Part shown: positions 24,226 through 32,845 of the stretch, one piece after another
How the letters are laid out: every line of letters begins with the position of its first letter
How positions within the stretch are numbered: the stretch's first letter is position 1
Origin: Bacillus sp. AFS073361
GTDB taxonomy: Bacteria > Bacillota > Bacilli > Bacillales > Cytobacillaceae
Direction: 5' to 3'
NCBI RefSeq assembly: GCF_002567005.1
Contig: NZ_NUZU01000027.1
Span: 1-50,049 of the forward strand
DNA length: 50,049 bases
Program-made: the position numbers and the translations under genes
Notes under the pieces: generated by a model
What the model was told of the DNA's origin: nothing
Database searches by the model: none
Seen by the model: the letters and a program-made list of their open reading frames with translations, nothing else

Positions 24226-26802
24226 CTAATATTCATCACCATATCGATATCTTTTGTTTTTTGCTGCAAAGCACGCTTCACAGGTTGGAAATGAATGATC
24301 CCACGGCAGTTTTTTGCCACAGTTTTTGCACTTTTTTACGAACTTTTTAATATCTGTTTTCAGGCGATCTTGTACCTTATCGCTGACCTCTTCTCTCAAT
24401 CGTTCCCAATAGATGGCTGTAGTTCCCTCTCTTAATCGATATAAAAATAAAAGATGGAGACCGATTGCCTTGTAACTTAATTCCAATTCCTCCAAGCTGC
24501 GTTCCTTCACAATCGGTTCAGGGAGTTCACGTCCCTGGATAATTGCATACATGGTATCTTCCCATTGCCTGGTTAAGATCGGCTCATTTTTTGAAAACGG
24601 CAGATGTAAAAAACCATAAAGGTCCGTTAAAGAGAGCCTTGCTTCAATTTCCGTCCCCGCGATTATTTGATAAAGCGACTTTTCCTCTGCCAGCGATGCC
24701 TTCTTCGTCCCTTTCGGACTTTCAAATTTCCCCCATAGTTCAAAAAAGGTACCTAAATCGTGATAATAACGTTGAAAGCGTTCAAAAACGGAATTGGTTG
24801 GTGCAATCGCAAAGGTATGAACAGGTTCATCCTCCCGTAAAAGTAAGTTCCGCATTTTTCTGATATCACTCGTAAATGCCACTTTCCCAATATTATAAAT
24901 GCCCTTTCGCCCAGCGCGGCCAGCAATTTGCTTTACTTCTTGTGAGGTCAGCAATCGACGCCGTGTTCCATCAAACTTATCATTTTCTAAAAAAACAATC
25001 CGGCGAATCGGCAGGTTTAGCCCCATACCTATCGCATCTGTTGCCACAATTACTTTTGTCTTGCCAGAATTAAATTGCTGAATCTGCTTTTTCCTTGTTT
25101 CTGGAGGCATACTTCCGTAGATCATACTGACGGTATGGCCATCATTTTGCAGTCTTGAGGCCGTTTCAAGTACGCGCCGACGTGAAAAACAAATCAACGC
25201 ATCTCCTTTTTTTACGTGTTTAATATGAAATTCTTTTGTCTCTACTTCGAGTGGGGTATCACGTGTGTATTCATGAATCTCAATATTTGATTCACCCAAA
25301 AGCTGCAACAGCATTGTTTTTGAATTCCGGCTTCCAATGATATGTACTTCTTTTGCATTAGCCTTTGTAATTGCCTTATACCAGGAAAAACCACGGTCTT
25401 TGTCAGTAATCATTTGCGCTTCATCAATGACGACTACTTCATAGAAATCTTTTTCATGAAACATTTCCACCGTGCAGGACGTATGATTGGCCCCAAGAGT
25501 CATTTTCTCTTCTTCACCCGTTTTTAAGGAACAAGGCGTCCCCTCAGCATTTAACTTATCATAAACCTCAAGGGCCAAAAGACGAAGCGGAGCTAAATAT
25601 AAGCCGCTATAGGCTTCTTTCATCCTTTCAAGCGCATGATGTGTTTTCCCTGTATTGGTCTCACCGATATGAAGGACATAGCGGATCTGCCGCTGGAGTG
25701 AAGGGTCGTATTCGGTTGCAAATATGTCCTTCATCATCCGCTCTTCTGCTTCTCTTTTTCGCTTTAGTTCTTCTTCCGCTTCCTTTTGTTTTCGCTCGCG
25801 CTCTTGAAGGTCCTTTTCAAAAATTTCCTTGTGGAGCATTTCCTCAAAGGGAATTTCAGCCAATCTAATTAAATCTGCTAGGTATTCAGCTTGAATATCC
25901 TCAATAAAATACCCCTCAACATCATAAAGCACCTGTGCAATACTGCCTTTTACAAAAGAAGCCGATAGTTTTTCATGAAAAGTTTGAAAGAAATCAGCCT
26001 TCAGTTGATCTGGTAACTGCTCTAAAACTTTTTCCGGAATAAGGTCGGACAAATAATCACCAATTAAACTTTCATAAACAAAGAAATAGGTTTGATATTC
26101 ATATAAACTTCTGCCCCAGTTCATCGTTTTATGAATATCTCCGGTTAGTTCTTCAAAAAAGCTGGCAACCGTGGTGTAGGATGAGGGATTAAAATGACCT
26201 TCATCAATTAATTTCTCTTCTAACGCAAAGGTATCGACAGATTGGAATTTCACGTTATTTTCTAAATCCGCCACTAATTGTTTTGCCACGAAGTATCGTA
26301 ACGATAAATAGAACCCTTCATATTGTTCTTCTAAAATCGCAACTGCGTGATCCTCTATCTCACTTCTAATGAATTGCTTCTGTTCTTCCAGTTGTTTTTG
26401 TTCTTCGCGTTTTATAAAATTGATTTTCGCATCCTGATACTGTTTCTGCCACTCGTCTGGTTTTCCTGAAAATGTTTCCTTAATCCACGCCATCGCATCA
26501 AAAGGTCGATACACGCGCATTTCATCTCTAAACAATTTGTTGATCAACTTTCGGTCGATTCCCTGTACCTCAAAGCCTTTTTCACTTAGCAATTGCTTTT
26601 TTTCATTCCGCGGGACATCATTGGTCGACTTATTCAGCCAAACATTAATCCAAATTTGTTCGACATAATCCTTGCGGTCGGCTAGGTATTGATTAAAGGA
26701 TGGAGGTGTTTCCTTCGTTTCAAAATAATGGTTAATATCTTCATAAACTTTCATTTTTGTATGTTCAATCGCTTGAGGGTATATGGTCGTTAATTTATTC
26801 AT
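24226..26802 (-). CDS. Suv3-like SF2 RNA helicase with C-terminal zinc ribbon
   Basis: An 858-aa protein. The N-terminal 350 residues are helical, ending in a charged coiled coil (about 325-355). A Ski2/Suv3-type helicase core follows: Walker A GETNTGKTHHAL, DEAQ box VVIDEAQM, motif VI region QIAGRAGRKG. A Suv3-like C-terminal domain follows (FERFQRYYHDLGTFFELWGKF). The last 30 residues hold two CxxC pairs (CKNCGKK...CEACF) forming a zinc ribbon. Mitochondrial SUPV3L1 unwinds RNA for the degradosome; bacterial homologues are poorly studied. ATG 26802 has GGAGGGG at 7 nt. It is close to, but not in an operon with, the Pnkp/Hen1 cassette. Confidence 0.82.
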   Translation of the reverse strand: MNKLTTIYPQAIEHTKMKVYEDINHYFETKETPPSFNQYLADRKDYVEQIWINVWLNKSTNDVPRNEKKQLLSEKGFEVQGIDRKLINKLFRDEMRVYRPFDAMAWIKETFSGKPDEWQKQYQDAKINFIKREEQKQLEEQKQFIRSEIEDHAVAILEEQYEGFYLSLRYFVAKQLVADLENNVKFQSVDTFALEEKLIDEGHFNPSSYTTVASFFEELTGDIHKTMNWGRSLYEYQTYFFVYESLIGDYLSDLIPEKVLEQLPDQLKADFFQTFHEKLSASFVKGSIAQVLYDVEGYFIEDIQAEYLADLIRLAEIPFEEMLHKEIFEKDLQERERKQKEAEEELKRKREAEERMMKDIFATEYDPSLQRQIRYVLHIGETNTGKTHHALERMKEAYSGLYLAPLRLLALEVYDKLNAEGTPCSLKTGEEEKMTLGANHTSCTVEMFHEKDFYEVVVIDEAQMITDKDRGFSWYKAITKANAKEVHIIGSRNSKTMLLQLLGESNIEIHEYTRDTPLEVETKEFHIKHVKKGDALICFSRRRVLETASRLQNDGHTVSMIYGSMPPETRKKQIQQFNSGKTKVIVATDAIGMGLNLPIRRIVFLENDKFDGTRRRLLTSQEVKQIAGRAGRKGIYNIGKVAFTSDIRKMRNLLLREDEPVHTFAIAPTNSVFERFQRYYHDLGTFFELWGKFESPKGTKKASLAEEKSLYQIIAGTEIEARLSLTDLYGFLHLPFSKNEPILTRQWEDTMYAIIQGRELPEPIVKERSLEELELSYKAIGLHLLFLYRLREGTTAIYWERLREEVSDKVQDRLKTDIKKFVKKCKNCGKKLPWDHSFPTCEACFAAKNKRYRYGDEY

Positions 26803-26851
26803 CAAATCCCCTCCTTTTCTATAAAATGGATGGTTTATTCTAGTATAACAT

Positions 26852-26882
26852 AAAAATAAAAACCGAACGAATATTCGGTTTT
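26852..26882 (-). terminator. Terminator of the 63-aa gene
   Basis: On the minus strand AACCGAA-TATTCG-TTCGGTT is followed by TTTATTTTTAT. The stem abuts the stop codon of the small gene. Confidence 0.75.
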
Positions 26883-27072
26883 ATAACTGATGGTTATCAC
26901 AATATTGATCCACTAAGTCTTCGATTTGGTCCATTTCAGGAAACTTTCCTGAAAATTGAAATTTAATTTCCTCAATAAAGTTTTCTTGATGGAACACGTG
27001 TATTGCTCCATTCTGTTGAATGACACTAAATTCTGGTACAAATCGATATCCGCTTCGTTCAATTGCCCCCAT
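26881..27072 (-). CDS. Small YbxH/DUF5370-like protein
   Basis: A 63-aa protein starting MGAIERSGYRFVPEFSVIQQNGAIHVFH and ending with an acidic helix (EDLVDQYCDNHQL). It resembles the YbxH (DUF5370) family of Bacillus from memory of the N-terminal MGAIERSGY pattern; function unknown. There is no membrane segment. GGGGACTC lies before ATG 27072. It is flanked by terminators on both sides, so it is expressed alone. Confidence 0.6.
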   Translation of the reverse strand: MGAIERSGYRFVPEFSVIQQNGAIHVFHQENFIEEIKFQFSGKFPEMDQIEDLVDQYCDNHQL

Positions 27073-27161
27073 TGGAGTGAGTCCCCTTTTTCTGTTTTTT
27101 TATAGTATAAGCAGAAGAAAGTATCCTAATCCCATATAAGTTCGTAACACCCTTGGGAAAA

Positions 27162-27202
27162 TAAAAAAGGATGGTGCACTTTACTTTGCACACATCCCTT
27201 TT
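27162..27202 (-). terminator. Terminator of ppdK
   Basis: On the minus strand GGATGTGTGCA and TGCACCATCC pair around an 8-nt loop, followed by TTTTTTATTTT. Confidence 0.75.
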
Positions 27203-27209
27203 CCTTGCT

Positions 27210-29879
27210 TTATGCTGTTGTATATACTTCTGCTTTGTTTAATTCATGGCGAATCGTTGCCTGTGCTGCTGCCAATCGTGCAAGTGGTACACGGTATGGC
27301 GAACAGCTGACATAATCTAAGCCTGTTTTGTAACAGAAATCAATGGAGGTCTTTTCTCCGCCATGCTCACCGCAAATTCCAGTTTTTAACGAAGGCTTTG
27401 TTCCACGGCCCAACTTGACGCCTGTTTCCACGAGTTTTCCTACACCATCTTGATCAAGAACCGCAAAAGGATTTTCCGGCAGCACTTTATTTTCAATATA
27501 AGCTTGCAAGAACTTTCCTTCGGCATCATCACGACTGTAGCCGAATGTGGTTTGAGTTAAATCATTGGTACCAAAGGAGAAGAAATCTGCTTCTTCGGCA
27601 ATTTTGTCAGCAGTTAAAGCAGCACGTGGAATTTCAATCATGGTTCCAATTGTGTACTCGAAGTTCTTCCCTGTTTCTTCTTGAACCACTACTGCCGCAT
27701 CAATTACCAATTTACGCATATCCTTTAACTCATTCACATGACCAACCAAAGGAATCATAATTTCTGGCTGTACTTCAATACCTTTGTCTGCAAGCGTTGC
27801 CGCTGCATAGAAAATGGCTTTCGCTTGCATTTCGTAAATCTCTGGATAAATCATTCCTAGGCGGCAGCCACGATGGCCAAGCATCGGGTTAAACTCATCT
27901 AATTGACGAACTTTTTTCAGCAACTGTTCTTTCGCTTTTAATTCTGGTGATTGAGGATCTAAGATTTGAAGTTTCGTCACTTCCACCAACAAATCCTCTT
28001 TATTTGGTAAAAATTCATGCAACGGCGGATCAAGTAACCGAATAGTGACAGGTAATCCTTTCATTTCTTCAAAGATTCCTTCAAAATCTCCTTGCTGCAT
28101 TGGTAAAAGCTGATTCAACGCTACCATTCTCTCATTATAATTTTCAGCAAGAATCATTTTTTGGACAATTGGAATCCGTTTCAAGTCCATAAACATATGT
28201 TCCGTACGACATAATCCAATTCCGCCTGCACCGAATTCGAATGCCTTTCTTGCATCTTCAGGATTATCTGCATTGGCACGGACCCCTAGTTTTCGTTCTT
28301 GGTCTGCCCATGCAAGCAGCAACTGGAATTCATCCGATAGTTCTGGGTCAATCATTGGAATTTCTCCCAGCATTACTTCACCAGTGGAGCCATCAATCGT
28401 AATGATATCTCCATAACTAACCACTTGATCGCCTACCGTAAACTGTTTAGCCTTTAAGTCAATCTTTAAGGCTTCGCAACCGCAGATACAGGCTTTCCCC
28501 ATTCCACGTGCAACAACGGCAGCGTGGCTGGTCATTCCTCCTCGGCTTGTCAATATAGCTTGGGATGCGACGATTCCGTGGATATCATCCGGTGTTGTTT
28601 CCGGACGAACAAGGATTACTTTTTTTCCATCAATGCTTAATTGCTCCGCTTCATCTGCATCAAAAACAACCTGACCTGTCGCTGCTCCTGGTGAAGCCGG
28701 TAAGCCTTTCGCTACTACTGTTTTCTGAAATTTATCGTCAATCCGGCGATGCAAGAGTTGATTAAGTTGGTCAGGGTCGACACGAAGCAAGGCGGTCTTT
28801 TTATCGATAATTCCTTCCTCGACCATTTCCACCGCAATGCGGATAGCCGCTTGTGCGGTCCTTTTACCGTGACGAGTTTGCAGGATAAAAAGCTTGCCGC
28901 GTTCAACCGTGAACTCGATGTCCTGCATTTCTTCATAATGGGACTCGAGTTTCTTACAGGTTTCAGTGAATTGCTTGTATACTCCAGGCATCTCGTCTTT
29001 TAATGTGGCGATCGGCTGTGGAGTACGAATCCCTGCAACCACATCTTCTCCCTGGGCGTTAATTAAGTATTCACCATAAAGGACATGCTCACCAGTCGAA
29101 GGGTTTCTAGTAAAGGCCACACCAGTGCCTGAATCATTACCCATATTTCCGAACACCATACTTTGAATGTTTACGGCTGTTCCTAAATGGTCCGCAATTT
29201 TATTCAGGCGGCGGTAGACAATCGCCCGCTGATTATTCCAAGAATTAAACACAGCATGAATAGCAAGGAATAATTGCTCTTTTGGATCTTGTGGGAAATT
29301 CTTTCTAGTATGTTTTTTGACGATTTCTTTATAGCCAATAATGACTTCTTTCCAGTCTTCCGCACTCATTTCCGGGTCAGAAGAATAGCCTTTTTCTTCA
29401 CGAATCTCTTCTAATAATTGTTCGAAAAAGTAGGTATCAATATTAAGGACGACATTACTAAACATTTGAATGAAGCGGCGGTAAGAATCATAGGCAAAAC
29501 GCGGATTATTCGTTAAGTTTGCCATTCCTACCACGGTTTCATCATTCATCCCTAGGTTCAAAATGGTATCCATCATACCAGGCATGGAGAAAACAGAACC
29601 AGATCGTACAGAAACTAGTAAAGGATTCTCCGGATCGCCGAGCTTTTTCCCCATTTTCTCCTCAAGACGCGCGAGGGCTTCTAACGTTTGAACTTCAACA
29701 ATGGTAGGAATCGTTTTGCTAGCTTCATAGAATGCATTGCATGCCTGTGTAGAGATCGTAAAACCATAAGGCACCGGCAGTCCAATTCGCGTCATTTCCG
29801 CTAGGTTCGCACCTTTCCCCCCGAGCAAACCTTTCATATTGCCATTTCCTTCATGAAATAAATAAACGAATTTCTCCAT
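27210..29879 (-). CDS. ppdK: Pyruvate, phosphate dikinase
   Basis: An 889-aa enzyme catalysing reversible ATP + Pi + pyruvate to AMP + PPi + PEP. An N-terminal ATP-grasp domain begins GGKGANLAEMTRIGLPVP. The central phosphohistidine domain has GGMTSHAAVVARGMG with the catalytic His and the regulatory Thr two residues before it. The C-terminal TIM barrel carries the PEP/pyruvate site (FSFGTNDLTQTTFGYSRDD, CGEHGG). It lies 1 nt after yqfL, whose product reversibly phosphorylates that Thr, and its ribosome site sits in the end of yqfL, implying coupling. It allows PEP to be made directly from pyruvate in gluconeogenesis. Confidence 0.96.
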   Translation of the reverse strand: MEKFVYLFHEGNGNMKGLLGGKGANLAEMTRIGLPVPYGFTISTQACNAFYEASKTIPTIVEVQTLEALARLEEKMGKKLGDPENPLLVSVRSGSVFSMPGMMDTILNLGMNDETVVGMANLTNNPRFAYDSYRRFIQMFSNVVLNIDTYFFEQLLEEIREEKGYSSDPEMSAEDWKEVIIGYKEIVKKHTRKNFPQDPKEQLFLAIHAVFNSWNNQRAIVYRRLNKIADHLGTAVNIQSMVFGNMGNDSGTGVAFTRNPSTGEHVLYGEYLINAQGEDVVAGIRTPQPIATLKDEMPGVYKQFTETCKKLESHYEEMQDIEFTVERGKLFILQTRHGKRTAQAAIRIAVEMVEEGIIDKKTALLRVDPDQLNQLLHRRIDDKFQKTVVAKGLPASPGAATGQVVFDADEAEQLSIDGKKVILVRPETTPDDIHGIVASQAILTSRGGMTSHAAVVARGMGKACICGCEALKIDLKAKQFTVGDQVVSYGDIITIDGSTGEVMLGEIPMIDPELSDEFQLLLAWADQERKLGVRANADNPEDARKAFEFGAGGIGLCRTEHMFMDLKRIPIVQKMILAENYNERMVALNQLLPMQQGDFEGIFEEMKGLPVTIRLLDPPLHEFLPNKEDLLVEVTKLQILDPQSPELKAKEQLLKKVRQLDEFNPMLGHRGCRLGMIYPEIYEMQAKAIFYAAATLADKGIEVQPEIMIPLVGHVNELKDMRKLVIDAAVVVQEETGKNFEYTIGTMIEIPRAALTADKIAEEADFFSFGTNDLTQTTFGYSRDDAEGKFLQAYIENKVLPENPFAVLDQDGVGKLVETGVKLGRGTKPSLKTGICGEHGGEKTSIDFCYKTGLDYVSCSPYRVPLARLAAAQATIRHELNKAEVYTTA

Positions 29880-29880
29880 A

Positions 29881-30696
29881 TTATAAACCCCTCTCCTTTT
29901 TTAACACGTCTAAGATTAAACCTGCTGTTTCTTCTACGGCTTTATTTGAGACATCAATGACTGGACAGCCAACACGCTTCATTACTTTTTCAGCATGATC
30001 AAGCTCTTCAAGTATTCGCTTAAAGCTAGCATAGTTCGCCTGTGAGGCTAACCCCATTGCTTTTAGACGTTCTTTGCGAATTTCATTCAACTTATCTGGT
30101 GAAATAATTAATCCAATACAATTTTTGCGCGGTATATTGAACAATTCTTCTGGAGGTGCCACCTCTGGTACTAGCGGTACATTAGCCACTTTAAAGCGTT
30201 TGTGAGCTAAGTACATAGACAAGGGAGTTTTCGATGTACGTGACACACCAATTAGTACAATATCAGCCTTTGTAATCCCTCTTGGATCACGGCCGTCATC
30301 ATATTTGACAGCAAATTCGATGGCTTCAATTTTCCGGAAATATTCCTCATCCAATTTTCTCATTAAACCTGGACGATGGTGCGGCTGTTTATGGAAGCTC
30401 GTTTCAAACGCATTCATTAATGGACTCAATAGATCAACTGCCAAAATTCCTTCTTCTTCGGCACGGTAATCTAAATAATTTTTTAATGCCGGTACAACGA
30501 TTGTATAGGCTATAATAGCAGGGCCTTTTTTCGCCAATAAAATCATATCCTCAATATCTTCGAAGTCATCCACATAGGAATTCCGCCGAATTTCAACCTG
30601 CCCGCCATTAAACTGTGTTGCTACTGCTTTGACAACAAACTCAGCGGTTTCTCCTACTGAATCGGATACAACATAAACTACTTCTTTATGTACCAA
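29881..30696 (-). CDS. yqfL: PPDK regulatory kinase/pyrophosphorylase (DUF299, YqfL)
   Basis: A 271-aa bifunctional regulator that uses ADP to phosphorylate and Pi to dephosphorylate the Thr next to the catalytic His of PPDK. The P-loop-like [15 protein letters not shown] (about 151-165) and N-terminal [17 protein letters not shown] are diagnostic of the family. B. subtilis has yqfL beside ccpN but, to my knowledge, no ppdK; here the target gene follows immediately, giving a clear physiological role. It lies 22 nt downstream of ccpN in one operon. Confidence 0.93.
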   Translation of the reverse strand: MVHKEVVYVVSDSVGETAEFVVKAVATQFNGGQVEIRRNSYVDDFEDIEDMILLAKKGPAIIAYTIVVPALKNYLDYRAEEEGILAVDLLSPLMNAFETSFHKQPHHRPGLMRKLDEEYFRKIEAIEFAVKYDDGRDPRGITKADIVLIGVSRTSKTPLSMYLAHKRFKVANVPLVPEVAPPEELFNIPRKNCIGLIISPDKLNEIRKERLKAMGLASQANYASFKRILEELDHAEKVMKRVGCPVIDVSNKAVEETAGLILDVLKKERGL

Positions 30697-30718
30697 AAGA
30701 CAGCCACTCTCCTTCGCT

Positions 30719-31354
30719 TCATTTATTTTCCATCATTTCTAAATATGCTCGTGTAATCGTTGTTTTAGTGATGCGGCCAAGAAGTAAATATGTATTTTTT
30801 TGGCCATCTACTTCTTTTACAACTGGTAAGGAGTCAATGTGATTATGAATCATCTTTTTAGCAGCCTCGAGCAAGGTTTCTTCGGGATTAATCGTCATAA
30901 TATTTGGCATTCTCGTCATGATCACACTAACAGGCAATTCATGTAGATTTTGATTTCCTAGTGATGCTCTGAGCAAATCCTTTCGAGATACAACCCCAGC
31001 TAAATGGCCTTTAGAATCAACAATATAGAGTGTTCCAACATCCTCTAGGAATAGTTGAACAATTGCATCATAGACGGAAGTAGATTTTTCAACCACGACC
31101 GGAAGGGCCTTATAATCTGTTACCTTTTGATGGATGAATTTCTTCGCTTGCTGCTTTGATTCATAGCTTTCATTAAAATAATAACCCACCCGAGGCCTTG
31201 CTTCTAAGTTTCCAGACATCGTTAATATAGCGAGGTCGGGTCTTAATGCAGCTCTTGTTAATGAAAGTTTCTCTGCGATGTCTTTCCCTGTGATCGGTCC
31301 ATTTTGTTTAACAATCTCGAGTATTTCGTCCTGGCGTTTAGATAATTTAATCAT
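30719..31354 (-). CDS. ccpN: CcpN, transcriptional repressor of gluconeogenesis genes
   Basis: A 211-aa protein (B. subtilis CcpN is 212 aa). An N-terminal winged helix ([26 protein letters not shown]...[15 protein letters not shown]) precedes a pair of CBS domains (about 75-205; [23 protein letters not shown] and DSLPVVKE). CcpN represses gapB, pckA and sr1 when glycolytic carbon is available. Its known target sr1 lies in this window with two perfect boxes. I use ATG 31354, preceded by AAGGGGGTGG, rather than the GTG at 31372. The ccpN-yqfL-ppdK order links the repressor to PEP synthesis from pyruvate. Confidence 0.92.
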   Translation of the reverse strand: MIKLSKRQDEILEIVKQNGPITGKDIAEKLSLTRAALRPDLAILTMSGNLEARPRVGYYFNESYESKQQAKKFIHQKVTDYKALPVVVEKSTSVYDAIVQLFLEDVGTLYIVDSKGHLAGVVSRKDLLRASLGNQNLHELPVSVIMTRMPNIMTINPEETLLEAAKKMIHNHIDSLPVVKEVDGQKNTYLLLGRITKTTITRAYLEMMENK

Positions 31355-31407
31355 TACCACCCCCTTAATCACATTAAATATGTTTTATTCATTAGGTTGA
31401 TTATAAA

Positions 31408-31440
31408 TGTGTTATACTTATTTGTATATAGTATATTACA
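31408..31440. promoter_or_regulatory. CcpN-like boxes upstream of ccpN
   Basis: TGTGTTATACT on the plus strand (31408-31418) matches the CcpN consensus 11 of 11. TGTAATATACT on the minus strand (31430-31440) matches 10 of 11. They face each other, centres 22 bp apart, in the presumed promoter region of ccpN (TATAAT on the minus strand at 31400-31405). Autoregulation is possible. Confidence 0.5.
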
Positions 31441-31503
31441 TTAGGACGAAAATCGAAACAATAAGTTTTATTTTTTTTGACAAAATAACAAAGTTTAATT
31501 TTT

Positions 31504-31535
31504 CAAAAAAAATCTCGCCGAATTCGACGAGATTC
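31504..31535 (-). terminator. Terminator of the Fpg/Nei gene
   Basis: On the minus strand AATCTCGTCGAATTCGGCGAGATT forms a nearly perfect hairpin followed by eight Ts, directly after the stop codon. Confidence 0.85.
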
Positions 31536-31541
31536 TGTAAA

Positions 31542-32351
31542 CTATGTTTGACAAATAGGGCAATAAAAGGTTTTCCTTGATGATATTGTTTCCATTTTGA
31601 TAATAGACCCGCATCTATTACATTTTTCACCTTCACGATCATACACCTGATACAAAGCATTAAACCCTCCTGTTAATTTATCATCCTTAAAGAGCGGATT
31701 ATCCATGTAACCGCCATGTTGGATGCCTTTTTGGAGAATTGTTTTTATCGATTGATACAGTTTCTTTCGCTCTGAATCGCCAATATCATCAATGTCTTTT
31801 GTAGGAATGATGCCGGCATCGTAGCAAATCTCAGCGGAGTAGCAATTTCCTATCCCTGCGATAAACTCTTGATCAATCATCGTAGTTTTTAACCGGCCAT
31901 GCTTTTGGCCAATTCTTTTTAAAAAATTATCTAATGAGAAATCAGTGGATAACGGTTCTGGACCTAAATGTGCTAGGTGCTGATCTATTTCTCTTTGATT
32001 ATATAGATGCAAATATCCGAGGCGGAGGCCAATAAAGTACAGGTGGTGTTCACCAAAGGATAAACGTATCTGAACTGTCCGATTTGGCTTGTCTGCTTCT
32101 GTCCCATAGAACATCCACCCGCCAAGCATTAAATGGAGTAAAAGAATTTGACCATTTTGCAAGTGAAAAAGTAAATGCTTTCCCCTCCTGTTGATATCAA
32201 TTATTTTTTGATGGTGACACGTTTTAATAAATAGGGCAGGGTTTAAATTGATTGATTTTTCTCGATTTATTTGTACTTCTGTTATCGTTTGACCTGCAAT
32301 TTTTTGATTTAATAGGATTTTATAGTTTTCCATCTCAGGAAGCTCTGGCAT
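31542..32351 (-). CDS. Fpg/Nei-family DNA glycosylase/AP lyase
   Basis: A 269-aa protein. ATG 32351 yields the obligatory PELPE N-terminus (catalytic Pro and Glu after Met removal), with AAGGAG upstream. The helix-two-turn-helix region GLKTTMIDQEFIAGIGNCYSAEICYDAGI is reminiscent of the family, and a C-terminal zinc finger (CNRCG...FYCPICQT) completes it. It removes oxidised bases. It differs from canonical MutM in ending CPICQT rather than with the usual Gln-Lys/Arg extension and in a shortened N-domain, so it may be a paralogue with distinct base specificity rather than the housekeeping MutM. Confidence 0.85.
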   Translation of the reverse strand: MPELPEMENYKILLNQKIAGQTITEVQINREKSINLNPALFIKTCHHQKIIDINRRGKHLLFHLQNGQILLLHLMLGGWMFYGTEADKPNRTVQIRLSFGEHHLYFIGLRLGYLHLYNQREIDQHLAHLGPEPLSTDFSLDNFLKRIGQKHGRLKTTMIDQEFIAGIGNCYSAEICYDAGIIPTKDIDDIGDSERKKLYQSIKTILQKGIQHGGYMDNPLFKDDKLTGGFNALYQVYDREGEKCNRCGSIIKMETISSRKTFYCPICQT

Positions 32352-32444
32352 CAAATGACTCCTTCCATATTAAGTATGTGTTTAATACAATTCCCCATTT
32401 AGTAAAAAAGAAGCCTCTTAGTTATAAAGAAAATCCTGCCCTAG

Positions 32445-32476
32445 TAAAAAAAAAGAGCAACCCCGCGGGATGCTCT
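32445..32476 (-). terminator. Terminator of the FbpB-like gene
   Basis: On the minus strand GAGCATCC-CGC-GGGGTTGCTC-type stem followed by nine Ts, 13 nt after the stop at 32489. Confidence 0.75.
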
Positions 32477-32488
32477 ACTAATTAGTAC

Positions 32489-32623
32489 TCATGCATATTT
32501 CAAATTTTTCGAATGTTTATCATCAATTTTCGTCTCAATTCTTTCGATTGCTTTAAAATCACTTTCTATTTCCTGTTTATTATCCTTCACTAATTCCTTA
32601 AAGCTAAGATTACGTTTTCTCAT
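32489..32623 (-). CDS. FbpB-like small basic protein
   Basis: A 44-aa protein beginning MRKRNLSFKELVKDNKQEIE and continuing with a heptad-like ERIETKIDDKH helix. The pattern (basic N-terminus, SFxELV, NKxEI, ExIExxIDxKH) fits the Fur-regulated basic protein FbpB family, whose B. subtilis member helps the sRNA FsrA repress iron-rich protein synthesis. GGTGGAGGAATGA precedes ATG 32623. I found no convincing Fur box upstream, so iron regulation is unproven. It is too short for standard ORF cut-offs. Confidence 0.7.
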   Translation of the reverse strand: MRKRNLSFKELVKDNKQEIESDFKAIERIETKIDDKHSKNLKYA

Positions 32624-32737
32624 TCATTCCTCCACCTTTCTTTGTTTCTATTATACCCAAATCAGAAACCTCAGAATCATCATAAATATTACAATTATTT
32701 GAACATTAGTAACCTTTTAAATATTTATTATGATAAA

Positions 32738-32781
32738 AACAAAAAAGATCAATGCTTTGAACTTTACAAAGCATTGACCTA
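32738..32781 (-). terminator. Terminator of larE
   Basis: On the minus strand a stem of TCAATGCTTTG with CAAAGCATTGA and an 8-nt loop is followed by TCTTTTTTG. It lies about 65 nt after the larE stop. Confidence 0.75.
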
Positions 32782-32845
32782 TAAGGACTATAACTTTTAT
32801 TGATACCGATAATCGAGGGACCAGTAGGCCTTTCTCTACCAGTTT

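Noticed and set aside
32624..32740. Fur box upstream of the FbpB-like gene
   Set aside because: I found no match near the 7-1-7 consensus TGATAATNATTATCA; only loosely similar AT-rich sequence.
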